Positions 50,701-62,690 of a stretch of DNA of 64,000 nucleotides are shown one piece after another; within the stretch, counting starts at the first letter, position 1; the number at the start of each line of letters is the position of its first letter. A program made the translations under genes and the position numbers. The notes below the pieces were generated by a model. That model did not search any database, was not told the DNA's origin, and saw nothing but the letters and a program-made list of their open reading frames with translations. The stretch spans positions 806,001-870,000 of the forward strand of contig OZ218959.1 of the NCBI GenBank assembly GCA_965112735.1, written 5' to 3'. The stretch comes from Phaeosaccion multiseriatum. Taxonomy: Eukaryota; Ochrophyta, other classes.

Positions 50701-53700
50701 TCCTGCCGGCCCGGACCTTGACACAAAAACGCCTCTGCTCGCCTCTGCTCTGCCGTCCTCACCTCGAGAACGGACTCCTCCTGCCGCTCCCCGCCCCCGC
50801 TCTCCTCCCCCTCGGTGCCCTTTCCGTCCGAGTCGTCATCGCTCAGCAACATCTTCTCGCCCCCCCCTCGCCCTGCTCGTCCTCTGGCGGCTTCCTCCTC
50901 TACCCTTTCCCGCTCGAGCTTCCTGAGTGCGAAGTGGAGCTCAATTTCCCTGATAAAGGCCTTGTTGAGGTCGTACATGATGACGTGCCTGGGCTGCAGC
51001 TCGTCAAGCACGCTCAGGCTCTGCTTGGCGGCGTCGTACGTCTGAATCACCACATGCATGGGCGGCAAAGGCTCGAACACGCGACGGCCTCTCCCTGTCC
51101 CTCTCCCTGGCTTGTCAGGCGTGCCCGCCTCCCTCTCCCTCTCCCTCTCCCACACCTGCAGTACCCCTCCGTCGCTGTCCTCCTCCTCCTGCCCTTGTCC
51201 GACAGCGGCCTCCAAGCCCCGCTCCACCTCCGCAGACACGTCCTGCAGGCTCAGCGTTTGTCCGTCCTGATACGGCCAGCGAGAGGGAGAGGGGGGCACC
51301 GCAGCAGTTGGTCATACATCAGCGGGGGAGGGGACTGGAGGAATGCGTAACCTTCCTTCCCTTACCGTCTCGGCCCCCTCCCTCCCACTCCCTCCGTCTC
51401 TCTCCCTCCCCCCTTACCTCTCTGTCCAGCCCCCCTGTCGAAGTCCTCCTCCTCTTGCGGCTTCCCCCCCGCCCCGCTACCGCTGCCCCCCCTGGGAGTT
51501 TCTCTCGGGCCTTGACCTTGGCAATGCCCGCCCTGCCCTTGCCCTTGTCCTTGCCCTGCCTCTTGGTCTTGCCATTCTCTACTACCTTGGCAGCTCTCGA
51601 GGCTTTGGAGGATGCCCCAGAGCTGCTCACCCCAGAGCCCTCGCGGGTCTCCGAGTCGTCCTCCACTTCCACCTCCAAGTCCGTCTCACTCCCACTCTCA
51701 CTCTCGAGCACGTCCTCCTCCTCTTCCTCCATCATCATCGTCCTCCCCCTTACCGTCTCGGCCCTCTCCGCGGTACAAGAAGCGCCCCTCCCTCCGCCCC
51801 TCCCCATGCTCGTCTTGAGCTCTTCCTTGAGGCGCTGCTCCTGTGCCCGCAGCAGCTCCCTCTCCAGGGCCGCGGAGAGGGGAGTCGCCTTGGCCTTGGC
51901 ATTGGCATTGGCTACCGTCGATTTAGACGCCACGCCGTCTACACCCCCCTTGCCTGCTGCTCCTCCTCCTCCTCCTCTTCCTGCTGCTGCTGCTTCATTT
52001 CTCGGGGCGCTGGTGGTGCTCTTCTTCACTGATATGGCGTACGGATTCACTACCCCACCGCCCCTGGGCTTCGCTGCGGCTGCGCCTCCTGAGCCTCCCC
52101 CTCCCCCTCCCCCTCCGCCCGGAACTGGACCTGCTGGAGCCGTCGAAGTTGCAGCGGGGTCCGGCCTGCTACTGACGGCACCGCTGTTGGCGTTACCAAT
52201 GGTACCACTGCTACTTACGGCACCGCTGCTACTTACTGCACCGCTGTTGGTGCCAACAATGGCGCTGCTGCTAACGGCACTAACGTCACAGCTGTTGGCG
52301 CTCTTGGTCTTGGCCGCAACTTCCTTCTCCACTTGGGCTCTATGGGCGGCTTCATCGCCTCCCTCCCCCTCTCGACGCAGCTCCTTCCCCTCACTGCCAG
52401 GCGTTACCCCAGAGGTCCCCTCCCCCGCATCGCCACCGCTAGCGGTATCCTTCGAATCACTGCCGCGCCCCCCGGCGGCCGCTCCTTCCCCTGAAAGGCC
52501 ATCGCCCCCCCCCTCCTTCTCCGGTCCGGTGCTCCTGTGCTGTTGCCGTGAGACGTTGCCTCCGTCCTCGCTTCTGCTGGCAGACGCGTTCTCCTTTTTC
52601 CTCTCCCCACTGCCCACCCCTGTGTCCGCCTCACTCCTCTTCCCTTTCTGTTCTTCCGCCTTGTCGTCCTTCTCCTCATCATCATCATCCGCATCGTCAT
52701 CCTGGTCACTGTCGTCGCCCACCTCCACGGCAGCAGCGGCAGTGGCCCCCTCCCGGCTGCCCCCCTCCCGGCTGCCCCCCTCCCCCTCCCCCTTCTTTCC
52801 GTGCCCTTTGCTCTCTCCAAGCAGGCTGCGGCGCTGCCCCTTCCACCCCGGATACGCCGCTCTCTTCCCCTGCATTCCCTGCTTGCCCTGCTTGCCCTGC
52901 TTGCCCTGCTTGTGCTGCGCCCCCCCCCCCCCCTTCTTATTGCCCCACTTGCCCCCGCCCTGGCGTCTCTTCCGCTGCTGCTCCGCTCGGTTCGCTCGTT
53001 TGTTGTACGTCCTCAAGAAAGGCATGTACACCTGTGAATGATGAGAGGAGAGGAGAGACACGCGACACACGAGCCTTTGCCTTTGCAGTCAATCGCCGCA
53101 CTGTGCAAGCCTCTACTCTCTCTCTCTCTTTCTCTGCCCCCAAAGAATGGGCCTCCCTGTGGACCCCCAACCAACTCCACATGCACCCACCTGCAGCATG
53201 GCGCTCCTCTTGCCGTGCGTGAGCACCTCCTTCAGCAGCCGGCACGTCCGCTCGTCGTTCACCATGACCAGCACCCGCGCGCCTCCCACCCCGTCGCCTC
53301 CTCGCCCTCCGACCCTCTCCCTCCCCTTCTTGGCCCGTTGGTTCTTCGCAGCAGCCGTCGCCAGCTCCTCCAAGAGACTCTCCAACACGCTCCACTTGGG
53401 GGTGTCCTCGAGCACGACGTCGCAGCGCCACCCCTTCAGCGACACGCTCCCCACTCCGCCCGTCCTCACTCCCCCCCCCTCGCCCCTTTGTCCGCCGTCT
53501 TCCGCTTCCCCCTCCCGTTGGCGCTTCCCCCCCTTACCCTTGCTTTTGCCGTTGGCCTTGCCCTTGTGCCCTCCCTTGCCTCCTCTTGCCTTGCTGCTCT
53601 TGAAGGCCTCCAGCTGCGCCTCTTGCTCCTCATTGACAAGCTTGTACACTCTGTCCTTGGCGCGCTCAAAGATCCTGTCCCCCGCCTCCGTGCCGATCCA

Positions 53701-55000
53701 GAAGGAGGGGCAGGTCTGGTCCTTGTTGCCTCCCTTGATGAGCTGTAGCGCATTGTAGAAGGTCACTGCGTCGTACCGCACCAGGAAGTCGAAGAGCCCG
53801 CGCAGCGTCCTGAGGTCGTCCACCAGCTAAGAGAGGGCAACACGCACGCACACACACCCACAACCACACACGCACACACACAAGAAGCCAGGTATGCTTA
53901 GCATGCCGGGCGAGAGCACTGGAAGGGAAGAGGGGAGGGGAAAAACATGTGTGCCTGGTGCCTCCTCCTCCTCCTCCTTGTCTCTCCCTCCGTCCCACTG
54001 CCATGCTTCCTGCACACCCCAAGTTGGGCACATATTCACATACACACAAGCACACCCGTACCTGCTTGGTCCTCGGCGACACTTGTCCCCACTCCTGCCT
54101 GAGCTGGCTGCGGATGGAGGCGTCGAAGGCCTTGAAAATGCCGTTATCCACCGTGAGCTCGGCGGCGTCGAGCTGCGGGGCGGCCTTCTTGAGCTCGGAC
54201 AGACAGCCATCCAGCGCCACCGTGATCTGCAGTGCGGTGCGGCAGAGCAGTCCAAAGGGGGGAGGCGCAGGGGTGGGTGGGCGCACATTCCCGCGGGAGT
54301 GAGGGTCCAGCAGACGAGCAGCACTCATACTGATCAGACAAGACACGCTCCCTGTTGCGGCTGTTGCCCCCATTTGTCTCTCTCTCCCTCCTTCCCTCAA
54401 GGGAATGCAGTCAGTCCATGCACTACCGTCTGCCCCGTCCTTCCACTCACCGCCTCCTGCACCGCCATCATGGGCTCCGTGAGCGACACGCTCATCTCAA
54501 TGACGTCAACAAGGCGACCTCGACACAGAAAGTCGCTGACACTAGCCTGGAATCGAGGCCACAGGTACAGCCTGCGCACGGTGAGCGTCCGCAGGGCTTT
54601 CTCCGCCTTGTTGAAGCTCCCTCGCGCCAGGGATTCCGCGTCGTCCGTGAAGGCCTTCACAAAGCCGCCACTGCCACCGCCACCCACCCCGCCGATACCA
54701 CCATTGGCTGCCATCCCGCCGCCATTGCACTTGTCCCGAAACAGCATGAGCACAAAGGCCACAGTGGACGTCTCCGTCACCTTGTGAGCGTGGTGCACGA
54801 GAAAGCCCGAGATGGTTTCCGCATCCACGTCGTCGTGCAGGAGGTCCGCGCCGATGATACGGGCCGTGACCACAAAGCAGCCGCCCTGCGTGTACATTAC
54901 TTTGCGCTGCGCCAGAGTACACTCCTTGCTGTTGATAACCTGCGACGGCAGCACACAGACACGCGTGGTGGGTGGAGGGGTGAGAATTCAGAGAAAGAAA

Positions 55001-55080
<80 letters not shown>

Positions 55081-55569
55081 CAGAGAGAGAGACAGACAAG
55101 GGGCGGAACGTCTGCTTTCCCCTACTCTTGCTGTTTTCCTTCCGTCTTGTCTACTGCTGTGCCTCCCAACCCTCCCTTCCACCTTGTCTACTGCCTCCCA
55201 GCCCTTTGCCTTTTCCTCCCCCTGCCCCTCTCCTCCCTCCCATTCCTCTTCCTTGCCTCTTCCTCTGACCTGCGGCAGCTCATCCGGCCCCAAGCCCTCC
55301 GCCCGCAGCGCTTCCATCAGTAGTCCCACGTCATCCTCCGTGGCGTTGAGGAGGAACACCAACTTCCTCCTCTTGCTGCTGCTGCTTTTGCTCTCGCCCC
55401 CGGTGCGGTCCGCCGCCCCCAGCGTGCATGGTGCTGTTCCTGCTCCCCCCTCCGTCGCGAAGTAGTACATGATCATGGTAATGAGGTGCTGAAGACCCAT
55501 TCCCTTGCCCATCACCAGCAAGCCGTCCTCCGCCAGCAACTGGTCGAAGCACTCCCTTAAATAGGTCAT
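47753..55569 (-). CDS. ERCC4: DNA repair endonuclease XPF/ERCC4 (RAD1), 14 exons
   Basis: Structure-specific endonuclease subunit; with ERCC1 it cuts 5' of damage in nucleotide excision repair. Exons on the minus strand: 55569-55270, 54939-54451, 54226-54062, 53826-53191, 53031-51418, 51266-50763, 50613-50460, 50320-50210, 49927-49734, 49337-49174, 48954-48898, 48517-48360, 48155-48070, 47878-47753. All are GT-AG with consistent phases, giving 1585 residues. The N-terminal half is the inactive SF2 helicase-like region (ADLLHDD, GGFVKAFTDDAES, RRLYLWPRFQ, VMVNDERTCRLLKEVLTHGKRS). The nuclease has VDIRE (D1332), GDY (1359-1361) and ERK (1370-1372), the family's catalytic signature. Tandem helix-hairpin-helix at about 1464-1585 (ARSMLLRLPGV; LSEAEMKGMIG), where ERCC1 pairs. 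It is far longer than the roughly 900 residues usual for the family because exon 5 adds 538 low-complexity residues. Start: first ATG, MTYLRECF. Confidence 0.93.
48533..48735 (-). repeat. (CCTT)n/(CCTC)n microsatellite before an XPF acceptor
   Basis: On the coding strand a long CCTT array, then CCCTCC repeats and a C run, lead directly into the AG of exon 12 (exon begins at 48517). The array thus forms the polypyrimidine tract of that intron. Confidence 0.8.
55005..55100 (-). repeat. (TC)n microsatellite in XPF intron 1
   Basis: (GA)n on the plus strand, (TC)n in the pre-mRNA, roughly 65 bp upstream of the exon 2 acceptor (exon starts at 54939). Confidence 0.8.
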
Positions 55570-55944
55570 GGTCTACCTCAGGAGGGAGCTTCCTGTTTTT
55601 AAACCCGCAAGTCCTACAGGAAAGGCATTCCTCTTCTTCTCCTACTGCTCTTGCTTCTTCTCCTTCTGGAGACAACCACGACTTGGAAGGAAAGAGGGAG
55701 AGGGAGGAAGGGATGAGAAAAAAAACAAAAACAAAAGTATGGCACTCAATGGAAAGATGGCAGTTCATGGCGGAAGGCTCGATCCCGGATCCGATGTCAG
55801 CCGGATCTCAAATTACGTAACCCCCGAATTTGAGCGAGAGCGAAGGCCCTTCGTATTCAAGGGCAAGAAGGGCACACCAAAAATCGCAAAGCAAGAGAAC
55901 TGAGGGAGGAGTAGCATATATACCAGCAGCTGAGCTGTCGCGCA
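55570..55944. promoter_or_regulatory. Divergent promoter region, XPF / PhyH gene
   Basis: 375 bp between two head-to-head start codons. A CATATATA element (55915-55922) lies about 23 bp before the plus-strand ATG; if it is a TATA box the leader would be extremely short, or translation starts at the next ATG (55954). No other motif was recognised. Confidence 0.5.
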
Positions 55945-58635
55945 ATGGCTCTCATGCCGCGCCAACGGAAGATATGCTTTCTCTTTGCGGCGCTAGTCGT
56001 TTTGGGGGCTGCGGGAACCGCGCTAGAGACCTCGGTCGATGGCTCTAGCAAGGACTCCAAGGAGGCGGCCGCCGCAGAGGCTTCGCGGTCAGAATCTGCC
56101 GCTGCTGTCCCGAAGCTGCTGAAGGAGCAAAAGCCGGAACTCGTTGCTGAGGAAGCGAAGGAGAAGGTCGAAAGGGGTGAGGGGGGCGGTACTGAGAACA
56201 AGGACGATGAAGATGAAGACGAGGATGAAGACGACGAGGACGACGAGGACGAGGAAGAGGAGGAGGAGGAAGAGGACGACGACTACGTTGTGCCAGAGGA
56301 GGAGGAAGGCAATCCGTGGTCTCTTGTAACTGTAAGTGGGACAGTCTCTTTTTTGATCACTTTCCCTGCTGATAACCCTCGTCTCGAGAGTCACGGACGT
56401 CCCATCTCCTCCTAACCCTCAGGGCGATCAACTCCTGTGGGTGCTGGGATGCAAGGATGTGCAGTCATGCGGAGACGAGTGGTACCGCAACGGGGAGAAC
56501 AAAGACGGCAGGCCAGACATGCCCTGGCTGCAGGAGGAGCCCGACATTCCGCTAGAGATCCAGCTGGACTACTCTCGCAACGGTGAGAGAGAGAGAGAGA
56601 GAGAGGCATACAGTGAGGGGAGGGGGGGGGGCTAGTATGGGTATGCGTGCATGGCGAGCCCGAGGGGATGAGGGCTCAAAGCAGCAGGGGAGGCGAAACG
56701 CCCACTTGAAGCTCCTTCCTGGAAGGAGCAAGTTGTGATGGAGGGGAACCGCTGTGCCATTCGCTTCTGCTCACACCTCGCTCTCTGTGAACTCTCATCT
56801 ATTCGTTTTTGTCGGCGATCTCGGCGGTGTGTGCATATCAGGCCATACGGTGACCCGAGGCCTCTTCTCCGCGGAGCAAATGGAGGTGATGCGGCCTGCC
56901 ATCATCAAGTCCTGTGTCAACTCAGAGGTGAGAGGCAACCACACTCTGCACTGTGTACTTTGTGATTTGTGCTTTAGTACTGTCCCCGGATGGCTTGTCT
57001 TGTTATTTTCTTGTTTTGTCGGCCTCGGCCTTGGCCTCCCGCCCCCTTCCAACACTTTCTGTCTTCCCCCGTACGTCCCCGGTTCTGCAGATCGAGGTGA
57101 AGCGCCACATGGTGGGGCAGCAGATCGACGACGACGATGAAGACTACACCGAGCAGTACGCCGCTCTGGACGCGCTCAGCAAGGCGGATGTGCTGCGCAA
57201 GTTCCGTAAGGTGCCTTTCAAGGCCAAGAAGTTCTACCAAGCGTGAGTCAACGAAGCCAGCGTATGGACGTCCTCCTCCCACCCTTTACCCTGTCCCTAC
57301 CTCTGACCCCGGACGCTTTTGCTCACTCCACTTCCTCCCCCCGCGTGGTGCAGTTTCAACATCTGGCGACTGCCAGTGGACGACACCGACCCCCGCGTGG
57401 ACAACTACGCCACCCGCCAGATTGTGCTCTCCAAGCGCCTCGCCTCCACCGCTGCACAGCTGCTCGGCTGTGACCGCGTGAGGGTCTACCAGGACAGCAT
57501 CTTTGGCAAGCAGCCGGGCTTCGGCAAGACATGTGAGTGGACGGCCAGAGAGAGGACGGAGAGGGGAGCACCAGCCCCGTCGGTCGGCGGCGTTACCTTG
57601 CTGGAAAGCAAACGAACGATGCAGCTGGCTCATTGCTTTTGGTTGCTGCCGCCCGAACAAAGCAACGACTCACTCTCTTACATGTCCTCCCCGCCCCTCA
57701 CCCCCCTCCTTTCTCAGCGTGGCACGTGGACTTGAACATGGCCCCGATCGATGGTAAGTGGAAGGCAGCGTAAGGCAGTACAGTACCATAGCAAGGGGCG
57801 AAGAGAGCACGCGTACATGGAGGCGTACCGACTACTCTTTCCTCGCTCGAGGCACCAACGAACTTTGCCTGTGCTTTCTCTCTCGCTCTTGGGTCCTTTT
57901 GCTGTTGCCCCTCGCCCCTCCACCGTCAGGAAACGACTTTGTGACAGCGTGGATGCCGCTGCACCCCATGGGATCCCTCGAGGAAGGGGCCTCCAGCCTC
58001 GTCTTCGCCAGCGGCAGCCACCGAGACTACGCCAGTCTATACTGGTACCAACGGGACAGCACTGACGTTGTGAAGGATTCGCTGGACAATGGCGAGCCCG
58101 CCTCCGACCGCTACGGATCACCCAAGTCGCACGGAGCGATGGCCCTCGGAGACGCAACGTGGCACTCGGGGTAAGTTGGGGCAAGTTGAGGACAAGTTGA
58201 GCTGTAATAATTGACCTTGAATGGTGCTGAAGGGAGGGCAAGCGGGCGAGGGGGAAGAGGAGACAGCCGTGGACAGATGGAAGAGTTCGAGAGATGGATT
58301 GGCGTTTAAGAGGCAGACCGCTCTTACAAGCTCACACTCACACCGATTTTCTTTTGTGCACCCCCCCCTGCCACATGCCATGCCCTTGATCATCACTCAG
58401 GTGGGTTTCGCACGTGGCCGTGGGCAACGAGAAGCGCCTGGCCCTGACCATTTCGTACATTTGTCACGGAACGACGATGGAGACCCGCGACGACCTCGAG
58501 CGCACCACCAACATGGAGGACTGGCGCAGCTTCAAGGCCTGGATTGGCGACGTCAAGGACGGGCAGGTGGTGGACCATCCACTGGTGCCTCTTGTTTACG
58601 ATAAGGCCGGGTACATGCCCACCACCAACATGTGA
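55945..58635 (+). CDS. Phytanoyl-CoA dioxygenase (PhyH)-type Fe(II)/2-oxoglutarate oxygenase, 8 exons
   Basis: Exons 55945-56331, 56423-56582, 56842-56927, 57091-57242, 57354-57532, 57718-57753, 57930-58170, 58401-58635; all GT-AG with matching phases, 491 residues. N-terminal signal peptide or anchor (CFLFAALVVLGAAGTAL) suggests the secretory pathway or ER. An acidic run of Asp/Glu (about residues 88-125) follows. The jelly-roll core carries the iron ligands H324 and D326 (WHVDLNM) and a distal H418 (WVSHVAVGN), with R426 as likely 2-oxoglutarate anchor (KRLALTISY). GSLEEGASSLVFASGSHRD is the usual PhyH loop before the distal His. The substrate cannot be inferred. Start: first ATG of exon 1; ATG 55954 is an alternative. 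It shares a divergent promoter region with XPF and converges on eIF2B beta. Confidence 0.88.
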
Positions 58636-59018
58636 AGAGGGTCGGCAGCTGTCGCCAGTTATCGGACGCGGCAGAGAATGTCTGCATCGATTTTGTTTGA
58701 AGCCACCGGTTGGAAGGAGAGGAGGTGGAGAAGAGTTGAGAGTTGAGAGTACCAAGGCGAAGGAAGGGAGCTTATTTATGAGATAATAGTGTGGGTCCGA
58801 CGGGGAGCAGAGCAGAGTAGAGAGTAGAGCGGATGTAGCACCATTTCGTTGTGCAACAAACGCGAGAGCACAGCACATACGGGAATAACGGGGGAGGCGT
58901 GGGCGGAATTGAACACTTCCATGCCCCCATTGACTGTATATATATACAAAACATTTTACCCTCCAGACCCTCCCCTCTCATGTTGAGCGAGGGAGTAGAC
59001 TTAAGCAAATCCCTGTGA
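58636..59018. other. Convergent 3' intergenic region (PhyH gene / eIF2B beta)
   Basis: Tail-to-tail spacer of 383 bp with no ORF. An AT-rich (TA)n stretch near 58937-58950 may belong to the 3' end signals of one or both genes. Confidence 0.5.
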
Positions 59019-61950
59019 TTAGTCTAAGAGTCTGTCGTCCCTGTGGTAGTATTCGGACATGAGGCGGTAGATGTAGCTGGGCTGGTGCCCCCCCGCGTTG
59101 GTGATATACAGGCCCACAAGCCCTGGGGGTACGTAGTCGTAGGCCGGGTTGACGACGTCCACGCTCGCCAGTTGGTCATACACCGGGTGGGACATGACGG
59201 CGGAGGGGGCGAGGAGGGTGTTGAAGGTGTCCTGGTCATGCGGGAAGAGGGGGCAGAGCTTGTACAGGCCCGTCACGCACACCACGGGCACGCTGAGCTC
59301 CTTCGCCGCCAGGGCAGCCACGTGGCAGCCGCTGCTGGACACCAGCCCGCCTGGGGGAGGGAGGGGGTGGGAATGTAAGAGACACCATGAGACGGTGAAA
59401 GAGAGGGTGATGTGAGGCGGGGGTTGGAGGTAAGGCTTACTTGGGCGGGGCGGTAGAGCTATCGCCTCTTTGCCTCACTGGTCCCGTCTGCCCACAAGGA
59501 GAGGCCCACCCCCATCACTCACTCACTCACCGTTGGCGACGACTGCGTGGCACGGCAGGATGACCTTGTTGACTCGGGCCATGATGGCGAACACGGCGCT
59601 GTCGGGGATGACCGTCGTCTCCACCCCCGCGAAGCCTCCCTCCCCCTTGGACAGCTCCACCGCCAATTTCTGCCCAACAGAGGATAAAGTTCCCACCCAG
59701 GAGAGAGAGAGTTTTTTAGTTGCTCGACAGACAAGTCCCAACAAAGGTGGAGGGATTGGGTGTGTGTTTGTACCCCAATCGGGGCTGTCTATTTACCGCT
59801 GGGGGGGGGCTCTTTCTAACCCCCAACCCCCAAGCACGACCCCCTCCCCTCTCCAAGTGCACTCACATGCCCCAACAGAGAGGGCGCGGCCTCCATGACG
59901 ATGACCTGGAAGGTCAGGCCCGCCTTGTGCAGGTGGCGAGCGGCGGCCTTGAGGAACGCGCCTACCGCAGCGGAGTAGCCGAACGTCAGGATGACCTCAT
60001 TGGCGTGTATGGTGTCCGCGGCGGAGTCACAGATGGACGCGTTGGACTCGTCGATGTCGTCCTTCAGCTCCGTCAGGCCCTCGATAATGTTGGCTTTGAG
60101 CTCCAGGTAGACCTGAAGGAAGGAAGGAGGAAGAGAGGAAGGAAGGAAGGAAGGAAGGAAGGAAGGAAGGAAGGAAGGAAGGAAGGAAGGAAGGAAGGAA
60201 GGAAGGAAGAAAGGACACAAAGGTTAAGCAGGGTATGCCTCACCACAAAAGCAGTAGAGCAAACTCAGCAAGGATAGGCGGGCAGAGCGCCGACGATGGC
60301 AGTAGACGACGCCAGTAGTCGCTACAAGGGCGCAGTGGGGCCTTTCGTGAGAGCTCAACAGAGAAAGTCCAGAGCCGCGGTGAGCGTACGTCCACTGCCA
60401 CCTAACGCTGGAGGCGAGGTCACTGCACGTTGCACCTTTCTGGTTTGGCTTCGCTTCTTACATCATCGACTACCATCGGCTTCCTCTCAATGGTGTGATC
60501 TGCTGCCGCCCCTCCGGGCTCTCTGTCCCTTCTTACGTAGCGCTAGACACTGCTCACCTCTGTGTAGTCCAGCTCCCCCGCGCTGCCCCCGAGCACGGAC
60601 TCTAGAGAAGGAGCTCCCACTTCGCCCTTTGCCGCGCCGTCCTCCCTCTTCTCCGCCTGTGGAAGGGGGAGAGCGACGACAGGGAGGAGGGAAGGACACG
60701 CAAGGCAGAGCAGAGCAATGGGATGAGGCCCTCGTACGATACAGCAACGACTCCAGTCACGGCCAGGCGGCCACTCACGCACTCACGCTGCTTCGCTCGC
60801 TGCTGTCGAGGTTGGCGTACTCCTCTCTGATGATGAAGAGCACTCTCCGGACCATGTTGCCCACCGCAAGCTCCGTGGGCTTGGCGGCCATGATCTCTCG
60901 TCCTATCTCCTGCACGTTGCAGAGGGGGGGGGGCGAGAGAAAGAGAGCGTTCCAGAGAGAGGGGGGGGGAGATTGAGAGAGAACGAGGGAGGGAGGGAGG
61001 ACTAGCAGTGTGTGTGTGAGGCAGCAGGCGAGAGAGAGCACGCTAAGTGAGCTGTAGAGGGTACAAAGGGCTCTCTTCTCTGCACGCAACGCCCGCACAC
61101 ACCGACACACGCACGTACACAATACATGCACACACACACACACACACTTGCTTCCACACCTTGACCACCCCCATGAGCTGCTTGGCGTTGTGCCACTTGC
61201 ACGTGCCCACCACAGACCGCAGGAGCTCCACCGTGCACTTGGCGCAGTCGAAGGGGCCCGTCACCTGGCGGCGACGCAGACCTGCGGACAGGGGCGCCAG
61301 CCAGGGTGAGGAGGTGCATTGTAACCATTCACAGGGCAGATCAGATACCAGAGGGGGGGAGAAGTGTGCTTGATTAAGGGCCGCACGATCTTCTAGGCTT
61401 TCTTCGACCGTCCTAATGTCCCAGTTGTTCTTGAGGCGTGGGTTTCTTCTTATTCACCTCAATCTCCTCTCTCCCCTCTCTACCCTTCTCTTTTTGCTCT
61501 GCGCCGCGGCTGCTGCTACGTGCTGCAGATTGGTCAGGATCATGTCCTCGAGAATTGGAGGACGCACAGAATACATGTCGCTGCAGCTGTATACCTTTAG
61601 TCAGGCCGTTTGTTTACACCTTTAGCCTTTAGCCCATCACCCTCCTCTCTCTCTCCCTCCTCCTCGTCTCCTTCTCTGTCTCCCTCGGCGCTTGCGCGTG
61701 GCTTGTGGCCTCAACAACAAGACACATTCTACTCACCTGTGGCCAACGCATCTAGTTGCTTCAATATACCCGGCCAGCACGTCAACCAGGAGCGCAGATT
61801 GGTTTCTCGGGGGTCGAAGCCAAGGCTGGTAGATACAGACGAGGACCTCTGCCGTTGTTGTTGCTGTTGCTGCGGCGGCGGCTGCTGCTGCGGCCGCTGC
61901 CGCTGTGAAGACGCACGGGGGGAATGCCCGTCTACTGTTGTGGATACCAT
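59019..61950 (-). CDS. EIF2B2: Translation initiation factor eIF2B subunit beta, 7 exons
   Basis: Regulatory subunit of the eIF2 guanine-nucleotide exchange factor. Exons on the minus strand: 61950-61737, 61281-61148, 60909-60787, 60656-60558, 60112-59867, 59669-59531, 59350-59019; GT-AG and in phase, about 428 residues. Diagnostic stretches match the family in order: [66 protein letters not shown]-like [15 protein letters not shown] and [17 protein letters not shown] at the C-terminus. The Rossmann-like domain spans the last three exons. The start is uncertain: the exon 1 frame is open to 62196 with ATGs at 62196, 62070 and 61950. 61950 is chosen because it leaves room for the divergent neighbour; it still gives a polyQ-containing N-terminal extension over the usual roughly 350 residues. 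Confidence 0.9.
60120..60208 (-). repeat. (TTCC)n microsatellite forming an eIF2B beta polypyrimidine tract
   Basis: GGAA repeats on the plus strand; in the pre-mRNA a TTCC array runs straight into CTTCAG at the acceptor of the exon ending at 60112. Confidence 0.85.
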
Positions 61951-62078
61951 GTCTACCCTTCCCTTGTGCGGAAGAAGGAGAATTATCGCCGCTCTCGCCA
62001 AATGTGAGTATGTATCACCAACGCGACAACATCTTCTTCCCTGCAACCCGCTATAGTCCTCTTCCTCCATGACCAGGG
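61951..62078. promoter_or_regulatory. Divergent promoter region, eIF2B beta / plastid-presequence gene
   Basis: At most 128 bp between the chosen starts. No TATA-like box was recognised. The eIF2B frame remains open through it, so either start could shift. Confidence 0.35.
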
Positions 62079-62555
62079 ATGAAGGAGGCAGGAGAAAATT
62101 GTAGCAAGGCTTGTTGGAGTAGGAAGAGGAGGAGAAGCGGCAGAGCCAGCCCAGCAGCAACACCGTTTCTCCTACTGGTGCTTTCCTCCTCCTCAAGGGT
62201 TGCTGCCTTCGCTCCCGGCCTTGGGGGGGATTTCTCTGCAGCAGTTAGGGCTCTTGGGCCCCGAGGGTACCACAGCTTCGGCACGGATCGCGTGGGTGGC
62301 GAGATCTTGTCGAAGGGCTCTCACTCTCGGACGAGGTCACACCATTCACCTTGCCGTTCTTCAACTTCCTTGTGCGGGGCGGCTTGGGTCGCTACTGCCG
62401 CCGGGGGTGCGCTGAGCGGCATCTCGCTTGGGTTGGGGCCTTGGACTACATCCGCGGCTGGTGATGCTGCTCCCGCTGTTCTCGAGGCTCTGCCGCCTGC
62501 GTGGATTCCGTTGCTTGGTGGAGCCGTCGTCTTTGCGAGTATGGCCTTCCAGCAG
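62079..62555 (+). CDS. First exon with plastid-type bipartite presequence (probably of the MFS gene)
   Basis: 159 codons from ATG 62079 to a strong donor (CAG|GTGAG) at 62556. After a basic n-region comes a hydrophobic core TPFLLLVLSSSS, then VAA before FAP (Phe44), resembling the ASAFAP cleavage motif of secondary red-plastid algae; the following region is Ser/Arg-rich like a transit peptide. Two later hydrophobic segments (AAWVATAAGGALSGI; WIPLLGGAVVFASMAF) could be membrane spans. A phase-0 acceptor at about 62691 (aacaag|GCACTA) would join it in frame to the MFS exon, giving one protein. If that link is wrong this is a separate small gene, which could read on to a stop at 62693. Confidence 0.5.
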
Positions 62556-62690
62556 GTGAGACTGCGTAGCGGAAGGACTCCATATATCACCACACCTTTT
62601 CTTTGCTCGGCGGATGAGTCTCCTCCAGCACTTTCCCTCTCTTTTCGCGTGTGTATGCGTGTGTTCCCATGTCTCTGGGAAACAAGGCAC

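Noticed and set aside
51308-53041. 577-residue plus-strand open frame opposite XPF exon 5
   Set aside because: Shadow of the GC-rich low-complexity exon; Pro/Leu/Ser-rich, whereas the minus strand is in phase with conserved XPF exons on both sides.
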